Shown: positions 1-10,149 of the stretch, in pieces
Numbering within the stretch: position 1 is the stretch's first letter
Layout of the letters: the number at the start of each line of letters is the position of its first letter
Assembly: GCA_020186115.1 (NCBI GenBank)
Contig: WSYJ01000138.1
Location: 682,001-746,000, forward strand
Length of the DNA stretch: 64,000 bases
Direction: 5' to 3'
DNA from: Histomonas meleagridis
Lineage: Eukaryota; Parabasalia; Tritrichomonadida; Dientamoebidae
Made by a program: the position numbers and the translations under genes
The notes under the pieces: model-generated
Database searches by the model: none
Told to the model about the DNA's origin: nothing
Seen by the model: only the letters and a program-made list of their open reading frames with translations

Positions 1-316
1 TTCGATCTGTAATAATTTCTTTGTTATCTCTGTGATAATTTTCATTAATATCCCATATATTAGTCTTATCTTGTAGTACATGGTCGAACTTTAAAATATA
101 AATATCTTCATAATTATTCGTAATTAAAGATTCGTTTTCTGTTGATCGTAATCTAGAGGTATGATCCTCTATTCCTGTAAAATTGTTAGTCTGAAGTTTT
201 GAATTTCCAAATAATCTATCTGATGAAAATTCGAATTTTGAGAAATATATATCATTCGATTTCTCTCCCTGTAACGGAGCTAAAGACGAATTCTCAGCAA
301 AAATAGAACCATCCAT
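1..316 (-). CDS. hypothetical protein, 3' part beyond the window edge
   Basis: An ATG at 316 opens a frame that stays open for 105 codons to the window edge, so only the N-terminal part is visible. The product begins MDGSIFAENS, is polar, rich in Asn/Asp/Ser, and shows no signal peptide or membrane segment. I recognise no family. The start lies only 18 bp downstream of the tRNA-Lys gene on the same strand, leaving almost no room for its own promoter; the real start could be further inside the gene, or the mRNA could begin within the tRNA region. Confidence 0.45.
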   Translation of the reverse strand, partial: MDGSIFAENSSLAPLQGEKSNDIYFSKFEFSSDRLFGNSKLQTNNFTGIEDHTSRLRSTENESLITNNYEDIYILKFDHVLQDKTNIWDINENYHRDNKEIITDR

Positions 317-334
317 CAAAAAACGAAAAAAATT

Positions 335-407
335 CACCTTCGACGGGATTCGAACCCGCAACCCCAGGATTAAAAGTCCTATGCTCTAACCGTTGAGCTA
401 CGAAGGT
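335..407 (-). tRNA. tRNA-Lys (anticodon TTT)
   Basis: Folds as a complete cloverleaf on the minus strand: a 7-bp acceptor stem (ACCTTCG with CGAAGGT), discriminator G, D-arm with AGCTC/GAGC, anticodon stem TAGGA/TCCTG with loop CTTTTAA giving anticodon TTT, and a T-arm with TTCGAAT loop. No intron. A run of T follows the 3' end on the minus strand (positions 333 down to about 325), a Pol III terminator. A-box and B-box sequences are present. Confidence 0.95.
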
Positions 408-1133
408 TCACGTTTCCTTTTTAAATTTTGATCCTATAATACAAACACGGGTAATACGAAACCAATCAATTTTGAATGTCAAACAACGATAGCCTCAAAA
501 AGGATTTTTGTAAGAAAAATTGTTAACAAATGAGAAGAAATCCTAAAAAATGGTAGAGGTGCAGTCAAAATAAATTTCACAATGGAAATTTCTCGAAATT
601 TCTACTATAGATAGAGGAATATACCTATATATCTATAAACACCTATTTTTGGGATTTCTTCTGTACGTTTTGGAGAAAAAGTGATATTACGAAAAATGGA
701 GCTGGTAAGAGTTTTTATAAAAATATTAGCACCTTTACAAAGTACATATATATGTGATAAAAAGTTAATTTGAACGTATCTCGATATATCCTATTTATAA
801 TGATAAGCATCAATTTATAACCAACGTCAATTTCCTTAATTATAAAATCTGAAATAAAAAGATGCGATACTCTTGTTTTTTATATATTTTTATTATTTAT
901 GATCTGAAAAATTATTTATCTGCAATGGTGTTGTTATGCCATATGAAGATTTTGGCTTTTATCAGGTGATGGTCAAGGGTAAAAGCAAGAAGTTCTTTAT
1001 GCTATTAAAGCTGGGCAAATTTTAATGTCGTATTCAGTTATCTTTAGTGAAAGAAACAAAATCTCCATTTATAAATTTTAATTAAATGAAAGTTTTTGTA
1101 CCTGAAAATTAAAGCTGATGTGTGGTGTGTACG
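408..1133. other. no gene seen
   Basis: A+T-rich stretch with stops in all frames. A weak coding-like patch around 920-1060 on the plus strand is interrupted by several stops and matches nothing I recognise. Confidence 0.5.
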
Positions 1134-1583
1134 CTAATTAATTTGTTGTGGATTTTTAAAGTTCAGTTTTTTAAAAAGCTCTAAAAAGTTGCTAATGCTT
1201 GTTAAGGTTTCTTTTTCCAAAGCTTCACAAAGACCTTTTGCACGATCGCAGCCGCTTTGATAACGATCCCATTTTTCATCTAATTCTTTTTGTTTGTTAA
1301 TAAACTTTTCAACTTCATCATTTTGTTTTTCGTCCAGCAATGCGACCTTATGAGCATTTTCTTTCAATAACTTGTAAAGGTCATCCGATAAACCAAACCA
1401 TTCATCTTGGAAATGAGTATAAAATTTTATATTTTCATCTTCGCACGAGCGAAGTTTAATTTTTAAACCTCGTTGACATTCTGGATGAATTACAGACACT
1501 TTTATCTGATAAAATTTAGGTCTGATATCAGATGAATCGTCAGAAGAAAGAGATTCCGTTTCCGCAGAAAAAATTTTATTTGG
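1134..1583 (-). CDS. open frame without an ATG; hypothetical acidic coiled-coil protein
   Basis: About 149 codons are open between the stop at 1584-1586 and the terminator at 1134, but there is no ATG anywhere in the frame; the first GTG is at 1499. The product is charged, with a helical segment of coiled-coil character in its C-terminal half (around EKFINKQKELDEKWDRY) and a Ser/Asp-rich N-terminus. Composition looks like real coding sequence. It may be the 3' exon of a spliced gene, a 5'-truncated gene or a remnant. No family recognised. Confidence 0.35.
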   Translation of the reverse strand, partial: PNKIFSAETESLSSDDSSDIRPKFYQIKVSVIHPECQRGLKIKLRSCEDENIKFYTHFQDEWFGLSDDLYKLLKENAHKVALLDEKQNDEVEKFINKQKELDEKWDRYQSGCDRAKGLCEALEKETLTSISNFLELFKKLNFKNPQQIN

Positions 1584-1649
1584 TCAATTCACCGGAAATT
1601 TCGACCGTTAAAGATCATCTGGTGGTGTAAACAATACGATAATACGCAG

Positions 1650-3098
1650 ATGTTTTTCTTGTTTCTTTTCAGATGTCTCTCAACATATCCAACATATTTT
1701 TTAGGAAACTATACGGCACCAATTCCAAATTATACAATCAACGAGTATAATCATAATTTTATTCAGATTAAATTTTTACCAGATGAAAAAATCAGCAATG
1801 GTTACAATGAAACTTGTCCACTCAATGTAACTTCTGTTGCATTTGTTGTTACTTCTAAAATTTATTTTAAAAGGAATCCAATTCGTTTATATGGATTTCA
1901 ACTTAATGATACATTTTATTTTTTCAACTTTTTTTCAGATATTGTTACAGATAGTTCATATTTTGCTAACTATGTATGTAAGCTCTCTCGTCAATCCAAC
2001 TTTACTCAAGAAACTTTTCATGAAATAATGCATAATAAATTTCCAAGATTTTCAACTCTAACCACTCTTTCTTTCACACTTTTCCCTGACACCCCACCAT
2101 CACGTCATATTTTTTATTTACCTATTGGTTTTAATGGTTCATTAAAATTCCATAATTCTTCTACACTTCTTCTTGTTGATGGATTCAAATATAATTATCT
2201 CGACTTCATCTCCAAAGCCAAACTGTTTGGAGTTGTTTCTTCATTTTTTGTTGTCATCGGATTTTATGGTTGGAAATCAATTGCCACTGTTGAATCCTTA
2301 ACTGTTCTCCAACAACTTTCTGTTGAATCCTACATCATGCACATGAGTTTTGAGTTCAGTTGGGCCATGTTTATTTTTGAGTATGGACTTCGATTTATCC
2401 AAATCCAAAGTCTATATCTTGTATTAACTCTTACATTTATGGTTGTCTACTTTGCCTTTCAAATGACCCTAGTTTCCAAGATATGGCGTGCGATGATCAG
2501 TGATGACATTGCAGAATTTGACATCGCTCATTTCCGGAATATGTTATTTAGTTTCTTATCCAAACTCACATTGATCACAACGATCAGTTTGTTTGCGTTT
2601 GTGTATGTTTTTGACCATCCATTAATTCCATTATTTTTATTATATTCCGAATTTATACCACAAATAATAAAATCGGCAAAAGAAAACGCACACAAAACAG
2701 CAGACACAAAATTCATTTTATCGATTGCAGCAAGTCGAATAAGTTTTTTGATATATTTCTTCTTGAATCGAATGAACATATCAAGCTCATATTCGATTTG
2801 GTCGATTTTTGTTTTGGTTTATTTCTTGTTACAAATTGTCATTTTGCTTTTGCAAAACAAATTCGGTGGATCATTCTTTTTGCCTCAAAAATTCCATCCG
2901 CAATATTTCGATTATTATTCGGGTGTTGTTGAGCCGAACACCGAATGCGCAATTTGTATGCTGGAAATAGAAAACGGAGAAAGCACAATGTTAACTCCTT
3001 GTAAACATGCATTTCATAAAGATTGTTTATTAAGGTGGATGCAAGAACAAATGGTTTGCCCTATTTGTAGAACGAGATTACCACCTTTAGAACATTAA
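1650..3098 (+). CDS. multi-pass membrane RING-H2 E3 ligase, Tul1/Dsc1/FLY-like
   Basis: The 482-residue protein begins with a hydrophobic signal-like segment (MFFLFLFRCL) and has a luminal region of about 180 residues with several N-glycosylation sequons. Around six to seven hydrophobic segments follow from about residue 190 to 400, then a C-terminal RING-H2 finger (about 434-475: CAIC, CKHAFH, CPIC). This architecture, with the conserved LQQLSVESYIMHMS-type stretch at the start of the membrane domain, matches the Golgi/endosomal Dsc/Tul1 and plant FLY ubiquitin ligases, which mark membrane proteins for degradation. An ACCGTT box lies 41 nt before the start. Family assignment is from architecture and remembered motifs. 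Confidence 0.7.
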   Translation: MFFLFLFRCLSTYPTYFLGNYTAPIPNYTINEYNHNFIQIKFLPDEKISNGYNETCPLNVTSVAFVVTSKIYFKRNPIRLYGFQLNDTFYFFNFFSDIVTDSSYFANYVCKLSRQSNFTQETFHEIMHNKFPRFSTLTTLSFTLFPDTPPSRHIFYLPIGFNGSLKFHNSSTLLLVDGFKYNYLDFISKAKLFGVVSSFFVVIGFYGWKSIATVESLTVLQQLSVESYIMHMSFEFSWAMFIFEYGLRFIQIQSLYLVLTLTFMVVYFAFQMTLVSKIWRAMISDDIAEFDIAHFRNMLFSFLSKLTLITTISLFAFVYVFDHPLIPLFLLYSEFIPQIIKSAKENAHKTADTKFILSIAASRISFLIYFFLNRMNISSSYSIWSIFVLVYFLLQIVILLLQNKFGGSFFLPQKFHPQYFDYYSGVVEPNTECAICMLEIENGESTMLTPCKHAFHKDCLLRWMQEQMVCPICRTRLPPLEH

Positions 3099-3296
3099 AA
3101 AGTAATGTATTAAAGCACAATGTATTTATATATAAATAAAAGATGAAAATTTTTGTTAGCGGTTTTTTTATGCGTTCAAAAAGAGATTTTTCAATGTGAT
3201 CGGCGTGTTTTGGTTTTTGATTGGTTTATGCATGTCGGCGTTGCTTTTTAATTTGGAAAACTTAATAAATGAAACCGTTTATGCCGAGTTTTAGAG

Positions 3297-4409
3297 ATGA
3301 GTAATGGTAAAAATGTTTTTCTGCAAGTTAAAACAATAGTGAAACTTATACCAGAAGATATTGGCGAAGGAAAGATTTTTATAGCTTTCAGTGTATTTGG
3401 ATCTAAAGAAAATTACAGTTATTCAAATTTACATGACCCATATGATCCAAATTTTATCTGCGAAGTTCTTTCGACTCGTATTAAATCCGAATCAGATGTT
3501 TTAATTGTTTTGTTATGTGCTGAACAAGAAACAAATGATAAAGTTATTATATTAGCACTTGTATTAATACCTGTTGCTGCTTTAGAAAAAGATTGCATCT
3601 GTGACAAGGGGTTAATTTCATGGCTTCCTAAGGATACTATTCTTCACAATACACCTTCATTTAAATTACGAATACATTTAGATACAAAAAAAGCAGAACC
3701 TTTTGTTGCTCCTTCAGGCGAATTCAAAAGCGAAATCTTTTCACGTATGAAAAGTGATTATGTTGATTCGAATTCTAAACTCAAAAAATCACTTAAATCT
3801 CTTAAAATCAAAACACCACCAAAAGATCATTCGACTAATGGATTAATTCTTTTATCTCCACCTCCAAGTCCTCCAGTAAAGAAAAGTCTAACCATTTTAC
3901 CCTCATCACAACCAAGAAGTAATACAATAACAAGATCACGCCGAGTTAAACGAGCTGCAGCACTTATTATGGAACAAACTAATCCACGCTTTTGGCCTAT
4001 TCTTGGTAACGATGATTTTATTAGGGCATGTGTTGAGCTTATGGTTGAAGAAAGCGGAGGAATCGAAAATCAATCGCAAAATGTCATCAATTATTTAAAC
4101 GGTGGTTTGGGGCACCCCGAAGTCAAGCACACCACAAAACGAAGGTCAGCGTCACATCGGAACAATGCACCAAATGTATTCTCTAATGACTTTGATATCG
4201 ATACATTACCGAGATTACCCGAAGCGCCTTTTAAATTCAAGATAACATCTGATATGCCAGATGTGTTTAATCCATTTGAAGATGTTAAACATAATGATAA
4301 TAATAATACTGAAAGTTTATACTCAAATCCAAACGCATTTTATAAGTCCACGCCAAAACATAGGAAAGTAAGGTCAATTTCGGATATGAATGTTTTTGTT
4401 TCTAATTAA
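3297..4409 (+). CDS. hypothetical protein, possible N-terminal C2-like beta domain
   Basis: A 370-residue ORF with a clean ATG start. Residues 1-135 alternate short hydrophobic strands in a way that resembles a C2-type beta sandwich (KNVFLQVKTIVKLIPED, then DVLIVLLCAEQ and FKLRIHLD). The remainder is low-complexity, basic and Ser/Pro-rich (a SPPPSPPVKKS stretch near residue 185) with a helical segment near 220-260. This would fit an adaptor or scaffolding protein, but no family is recognised. An ACCGTT box lies 18 nt upstream of the ATG. Confidence 0.5.
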   Translation: MSNGKNVFLQVKTIVKLIPEDIGEGKIFIAFSVFGSKENYSYSNLHDPYDPNFICEVLSTRIKSESDVLIVLLCAEQETNDKVIILALVLIPVAALEKDCICDKGLISWLPKDTILHNTPSFKLRIHLDTKKAEPFVAPSGEFKSEIFSRMKSDYVDSNSKLKKSLKSLKIKTPPKDHSTNGLILLSPPPSPPVKKSLTILPSSQPRSNTITRSRRVKRAAALIMEQTNPRFWPILGNDDFIRACVELMVEESGGIENQSQNVINYLNGGLGHPEVKHTTKRRSASHRNNAPNVFSNDFDIDTLPRLPEAPFKFKITSDMPDVFNPFEDVKHNDNNNTESLYSNPNAFYKSTPKHRKVRSISDMNVFVSN

Positions 4410-4704
4410 CGAGGTGAAGTGAATAAATTTATTTATAAATAATTTGAATTTATTTTATTGAAGAAATTCAATTTTTTATGTCATTAAATGAAATTACATT
4501 TTTTTTTTTTTTTTCAGTTAAAATATTGTTTGTGAAGCAATTCATCAGTTATTTATCCAGATTTAGAAATACTTTAACATTAAATCATTAAATTTATATT
4601 TTATTATTATTCTCAATTTTTTATTTCGTTGAATAGGTGTTCAAAATAATTGATTACATTTATCTTAGAAACTAATTCTAATATTATGATGTCACTTAAT
4701 TAGA

Positions 4705-5226
4705 ATGATTCTTTTCTTAATTACATATACCAATTATTCTTCAAGTGAACATTTGGATAGTCTTTTATGTAAGCTTGTTGATTTTCTTGCATTAAGCAAA
4801 AACAATGTTGAACTAAAAGATTATATAAATAAAACAATTCATCATTGTATAAAAAGCAAAAACAAAGAATTATGCGAATCATTAATCAAAGGTTATTTAG
4901 ATGGTACAAAATGTAAAGGAAAATTGCTTGAAGTGTCAGATGATATACCATGTGAGTTATGCAAAGACTTGATGATTTTCATTAAAGACTTTGGTATATC
5001 TTTTGTTAATAGTACTGTCTTTAGTTTAATTATAGGTAATTTTGGTAATGGATTTGGTCCTATAATTGAAATAGCATTTAAAGAAATAGTTTATAAAGCA
5101 TTATATAATCTTCCTCAGGTATGTCACATACTTCCAATATGTGAAGGTTCATATCCAAGAAAATCAATTAAAAACGACTGGAATGCTCATTATCCGAAAA
5201 GGATTCCAATAAAAAAACCTAAATAA
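4705..5226 (+). CDS. secreted saposin-like protein
   Basis: The 173-residue product starts with a short hydrophobic leader (MILFLITYTNYSSS). Its helical body is cysteine-rich, with one CxxC pair (CELC, near residue 92) and a closing C-x5-C pair (VCHILPIC near 138-144), plus earlier Cys at about 23, 49, 58 and 71. Cys spacing and amphipathic helices resemble SapB domains, which in trichomonads include secreted lipid-interacting proteins. The two central Cys of a canonical SapB domain are not obvious in the second half, so this may be one divergent domain or two incomplete ones. Function is not established. Confidence 0.4.
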   Translation: MILFLITYTNYSSSEHLDSLLCKLVDFLALSKNNVELKDYINKTIHHCIKSKNKELCESLIKGYLDGTKCKGKLLEVSDDIPCELCKDLMIFIKDFGISFVNSTVFSLIIGNFGNGFGPIIEIAFKEIVYKALYNLPQVCHILPICEGSYPRKSIKNDWNAHYPKRIPIKKPK

Positions 5227-6128
5227 AAACCAAATGGTTTTAATTATTTATATTTAATTTTAAACAGATAAAGTTCGCATTGTATACAAATTTTATGAGT
5301 CATCAAACCAAAATTCATGTACATTTTATTGTTTAAGCCTCTTCTTCTTTTATGTTATTCTCTTTTATCATTGTTGGTGGTATTTCCCACATTTTCCTGG
5401 GTGTCACTTCTACAATCCTTATTTAATACATTAGTAGATAAATCAGACTGGAGATGATTTACATATTACATTAGATAAAAGAATTGTTCTTTTAACTTTT
5501 CTCAATGTTTTTGCTGATAATGAAACCAAATTTAATCTTTCCAGGGTGAATAATACAAATGGCTATTTACTAAAAAGCTATTTACATGTTCCATTCTAAT
5601 GAATTCTCTTTGTTCATTAGATCTATTAATTAATTGTTATATTTTATATTCATTTTGCTGTGAAATTCTTTGATAATTACTAATGTTTTGTTGAGTTGTT
5701 GGATGAATTTCAATTGCCATCTCAATAAATAAATAAAAACTTATGTCCAGCGGATATATGATATTTTTATTTTAAAACCCAATTTAAAACAATTTAAATA
5801 AAGAATGATTTAAAGAACCAATATGGAATTAATTTATTAAAGCTTTAAAATATCATACTATCATCATCACAAAGAAGATCTTTCACGGCACTAACATCAT
5901 GTGTCAATAGCGTTAATAAAATGAAACGCGCCAGACCATCCGATGAAAAATCACTTCACAAAGATTCATCGGATTCACTTCACAAACAGTAAAAAGTGAG
6001 AAACGATCAGATTGCATTCAATTAATATTCAAAAAGTTAATGGATAACTCAAACACCAATTCAAAAAGTCAACAGTCAACCAAAATTCATAACCCACATT
6101 TTCCCTTGTGTTCATATCCTTGCATCTA
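5227..6128. other. no gene seen
   Basis: About 900 bp between the saposin-like gene and BspA-like copy A. All frames are interrupted and no repeat or RNA gene is evident. Confidence 0.5.
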
Positions 6129-8238
6129 ATGCTATTTGTTATATATCTGATGAAAGCATATGATTTTAATATAAAGTCATGTTTATGTCCGAAAATTTTC
6201 ATTCAAAATTACAAATTTAAAAGAAGTATTTCTCATAATAGCCCACATCAAAATGTCAACATCAGCAATTTGTTTATTGTTCTACCTAATGCTTGTTTCC
6301 ATTTATCTCAACAAATGACCAATTTTACATTGCCTTTAAAGACTGCATATCAAATTGGAATTTTGGAACAACAAAAGTTCATAAGACCAGAAAACGAAAA
6401 AATCAACATTTATCATATCTTTAAATGTTTAAATCAGGTTTCGTTCTTCAAAAACATTATTTTATACATACCTATTATTCTTATGTTTTTTGTTGAAATT
6501 AAAAAAACATTTTTAAATAATTACATAACCTGTAAATGTGTAAAGGCAAATAATAAATGTGAGTTAATGGCATTAACTTTTAATATATTTTTAATAATTA
6601 CGAATGAATCATTTGTTAATGAAACCGAAACACTTGAAATATCTACTTCAGCTGATTTCACACAAGATTATAAAAGTGTGACGAAACATATTATAATTGA
6701 AGAAGGTATAACGGAAGTTCCTTCGAATGCATTTTCTTCTTGGAGTTTATTAGAATCTGTTGAAATTGCAGATTCGGTTCTTTATTTAAGAGATTATTCA
6801 TTTTATTATTGCAGTCAACTGCAGACAGTTAATTTTGGTAAAAATATAATCGAAATTGGAGATAGGGTATTTATGTATTGTTCTAGTATAAAAGAAATTA
6901 TAATTCCAAACTCAGTAATTTCAATTGGTGAAGCATCTTTCGTTCAATGCACAAGCTTAGAAACTGCTATTTTAGGAGAAAATGTCGTCACGTTGGGAAG
7001 ATGGATTTTTGAAGAGTGTAATTTGTTAAAGAATATAACAATTCCAAAGTCTGTAACAACAATTGGATGGAGACCATTTATTGGTTGTACAAGTCTTATG
7101 TTTATTAATGTTTCCAAAGATAATGAATATTTCTCTAATTTAAATGACGATGGAATTCTATATAATAAGAATATTACTGAATTAATTTGTTATCCAGCAG
7201 GACTTCCAAATGAAACTTTTGAGATTGCGCCCACAATTACTTCAATCGCAACTTCTGGTATTCGCTCATGTTATAATATTTTTATATTTGGTTATTCCAA
7301 ATTCAGTGACTATTCTTAATGATTATTCGTTAAAACTAAATATAAATATGGAAATAATTTATATTGGAGAAAACGTTCAAACTTTAGGTACATGTGTATT
7401 TTACTCTTGTACTAGTCTTAAATGCATATATTTTTATGGTAAGACAGGACCAACTTATGGGACACAGCTTTTTTATGATGTCCCTGCAACGACAGTGATG
7501 ACATTAGATTTATATGAAGAAGAAACATTTGGAGGGCTAACTGTATCAAAGGGAACTACAATTGAAGAATGTGGTCCATGGAAAACAGATACATTTAGTC
7601 ACTCATATACATTTACACAATCAAATACATTTAGTAAGTCAAATACATATACTGAATCAAATACATTTAGTAAGTCAAATACATATACTGAATCAAATGC
7701 ATTTACTAATTCAAATACGTTTTCAGGTTCATTTTATTTTGATGTTACATTATCACATTCTATGATTCTAACACATTCTGTTTTTAATACAGAAACAATT
7801 GCTTTAAACAGCATTACCATAAATACTTTTACGTTATCTTTTATAAATTCCACATTAGCAATTATTAATACATTATTAATATATTATGAATATACTGTTG
7901 TTCAATATTCTGCTTATGTATCATATTATTCTGATTTTTTCACATTATTAAATCAAAATGAAAATAACAATGAAACAAATAATAACAATACAATTATTAT
8001 TGTTGGTGTTTGTGTTGCAATTGTTGTGATTTTAATTATTTCTTTGGTTGTCGTTTTCCTTATTAGAAGGAAAAAGCATAATAGTTTAGATGAAGAAGGT
8101 GATGTAGAAGAAATGAATTGGAATAATGGAGACGTTTCCATGAATAACTTTACAATTAGTACAAATACTAATAATATTGATGAAGACCCATTTGCAGATG
8201 ACTTCAAAGAAGAAAATAATATATTTTCAAATTTATAA
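6129..8238 (+). pseudogene. BspA-like leucine-rich repeat surface protein, copy A, one frameshift
   Basis: ATG at 6129. The first ~160 residues lack LRRs but hold a hydrophobic segment (IILYIPIILMFF) and a Cys cluster. TpLRR/BspA repeats follow (motifs such as IPNSVISIGEASF and LETAILGEN), then a Ser/Thr-rich hexapeptide region (about 7590-7725), a transmembrane helix (IIIVGVCVAIVVILIISLVV) and an acidic cytoplasmic tail. The family comprises trichomonad surface proteins. The frame breaks at the T5 run 7279-7283, where inverted copy B has T4; one T fewer would rejoin the two halves. Between about 6610 and 7555 it is nearly identical to copy B, whereas the N-terminal parts are only distantly similar. 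Confidence 0.8.
7591..7725 (+). repeat. 18-nt tandem repeats coding Ser/Thr-rich hexapeptides
   Basis: Degenerate 18-nt units encode SNTFSK / SNTYTE hexapeptides just before the membrane anchor of copy A, a mucin-like stalk. The equivalent part of copy B (about 22590-22725) has SNTFTK / SNTYTK units with different number and order, so this segment evolves faster than the LRR part. Confidence 0.75.
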
Positions 8239-9295
8239 TTTTCATATATGCAAACTTTGAGTGCGATGTATTTTTACTTTGAAAATGCCATAAGGATTTC
8301 ATAACCATTCATTGGGTGATTGATTAGTGTTTAAAGATAAATTAAATAACTGGGATAGTTGTGACCAAATCAGAAAATCAATTTTTTCCACTGAACTAAA
8401 TTTAAAGAAATAATAATACATAGATATACATATTCTATTCAATAAAATTATCTTAACCAAATTTTGTTATCTTATTTTTTATGAGAAATCTCCAAAATTT
8501 CAAAATGCTTTTTTGGGCTTTAGAATTAAATACAAAAGTTCAAATTCAATAAATATATAGAACTAATAATAGTCAATATTAATTTATATTATTTTTTTTT
8601 AGTTTTCATTCTGTTTTTAAGTTATAAAAGATTTTCAATATCTATAGACCAGAGCAAAAATTCGAGAATCTGTGTTTGCAATTTTTTATAATTTATTTGT
8701 TCTATGCATAGGATAATTCTTGAAACAATTTATTCATTAATGGAGGCTCTGGACAAAGAAGAAAAAATGACTTTTTGAATTGATTTTGCGGTTACAAATC
8801 CATCAAGATTCGTTCCTCCACGAGTGAGCGATACTCACAAAAAAGAATCACAAAATTAAACAGAAGATAAAAATATTTTAAACATTTTTTCAGCAATACT
8901 TGGATATACTGGTTTAGATGTTAATTGGTACTTCCAGTCTTTGCTTAGATGACCGTTTGTGTATTGTATCGTATACGAATTTAAATGGAAAGTGACTAAA
9001 TTCAAAGAAAATTTCCAAAAAAGAATTATCTTCATAAAAATTTGTCTACTGTCCTTATATGTTAAAATCTGAAATGTATTAAATACATTACAAATAATTT
9101 TAAAATTAAAAAGAAATCTATAAGAGGGAAAGTTGGTTGACAGTGTCTTGCACAGAGCCATTAGGTGCTTTAAAGCATTCTATAAAAAAGCATTTCGAAC
9201 TTCATTATGGAATTTTAAATACAAAATTCCAACTGATGATAAAATATTAAATTTCTAATTAAAAAAAATTAAACAGAAGTTTTTTATGTTAAAAA
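8239..9295. other. no gene seen, except a dispersed repeat
   Basis: Intergenic between copy A and VPS37. The only recognisable structure is the 63-nt dispersed repeat at 9088-9150. A short open frame on the minus strand across it has no coding character. Confidence 0.5.
9088..9150 (+). repeat. 63-nt dispersed repeat, inverted copy at 48574-48636
   Basis: All 63 bases match the reverse complement of 48574-48636. It starts TTACAAATAATTTTAAAATT and ends GGTTGACAGTGTCTTG. It lies between genes in both places and has no terminal inverted repeat of its own. It could be a fragment of a larger mobile element or a conserved non-coding element. Confidence 0.85.
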
Positions 9296-10021
9296 TTATT
9301 TGAGTCCTTCAATTATGAAATGCGCAATGTACTTTTTCTTCTTTAATACTTTTAGTTCGCCTAAATATTTACTTAAATCAATTTGATCGTTTTGGAATTG
9401 ATTATCTAATTGTGAAATTTGCTGATCCAGTATACTTTCTTCGGCTTTCAACTGATCTATTTTTGCGTTTTTTGAAGAGAGAGCATTTTTCTGGTTTAAT
9501 AAATTATAATATTTTTCTTTCAATGTAAATAAATATTGAACATCCGAATAGAATTCATTTCGTTTTTGATTTAAAAATGGCTCTGTTTTGCTACCTTCTT
9601 GTTGTATTGCATCGGCGTACTTTACTGCTTCTTGGTATGTTGGTAAAGATCGGATAATTGAGAGTCTTCCTTGCTCTGTTTGTAAATCTTGTGGAGAAGA
9701 TGAGTTAACTGCTTCTGTTATTTCTTCGTTTCGAAATGAAAATTGTTGAACAGATGGAAACGATGAATACTTTTGTAAATTATCGACAACATGAAATAAT
9801 CGAAAGAAAGAAACCCATTTCTCTATGATAGGAAGAACCATTGGTTGCCCATTAACTGAGAGAATTGGTGGTGATTCTGGGAAAAATTGTGTTAACGTGA
9901 TCCGATATACAGCATTTGGATTTGTTGGGAATGAAATTTGAAACTCAAAAGGAGATAGTTGAATTAAGTTTGGGAATGCTTTTCTTGCATCAAGAAATTG
10001 CTCATTGATTGGCCCTAACAT
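9296..10021 (-). CDS. ESCRT-I subunit VPS37-like
   Basis: The 241-residue ORF has a UEV-like N-terminal domain of about 70 residues (strands including FEFQISFP and VYRITLTQFFPESPPILSVNG) and a C-terminal helical Mod_r domain (about 125-240; NEFYSDVQYLFTLKEKYYNL followed by a long coiled coil). That is the architecture of VPS37, the ESCRT-I subunit for sorting ubiquitinated cargo at endosomes. Clean ATG; an ACCGTT box lies 24 nt upstream. A generic Mod_r protein is the main alternative. Confidence 0.6.
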   Translation of the reverse strand: MLGPINEQFLDARKAFPNLIQLSPFEFQISFPTNPNAVYRITLTQFFPESPPILSVNGQPMVLPIIEKWVSFFRLFHVVDNLQKYSSFPSVQQFSFRNEEITEAVNSSSPQDLQTEQGRLSIIRSLPTYQEAVKYADAIQQEGSKTEPFLNQKRNEFYSDVQYLFTLKEKYYNLLNQKNALSSKNAKIDQLKAEESILDQQISQLDNQFQNDQIDLSKYLGELKVLKKKKYIAHFIIEGLK

Positions 10022-10149
10022 TACTATAAATTTGTTATATCAAAACCGTTCTATCGTTCGAATAAACCTTGTCAATTGATTCATGCCAAAACTGTCAAAT
10101 ATTCTCATGATTTTTCTAATATATATTTTAGAAAATCATATAATATTAT

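Noticed and set aside
7562..7765. Frame-shifted His/Gln-rich ORFs over the Ser/Thr hexapeptide repeats
   Set aside because: Shadow of the repetitive coding sequence of BspA-like copy A in another frame.
8856..9161. 101-codon minus-strand open frame as a gene
   Set aside because: It overlaps the 63-nt dispersed repeat, shows no coding composition and its counterpart at 48.6 kb is not open.
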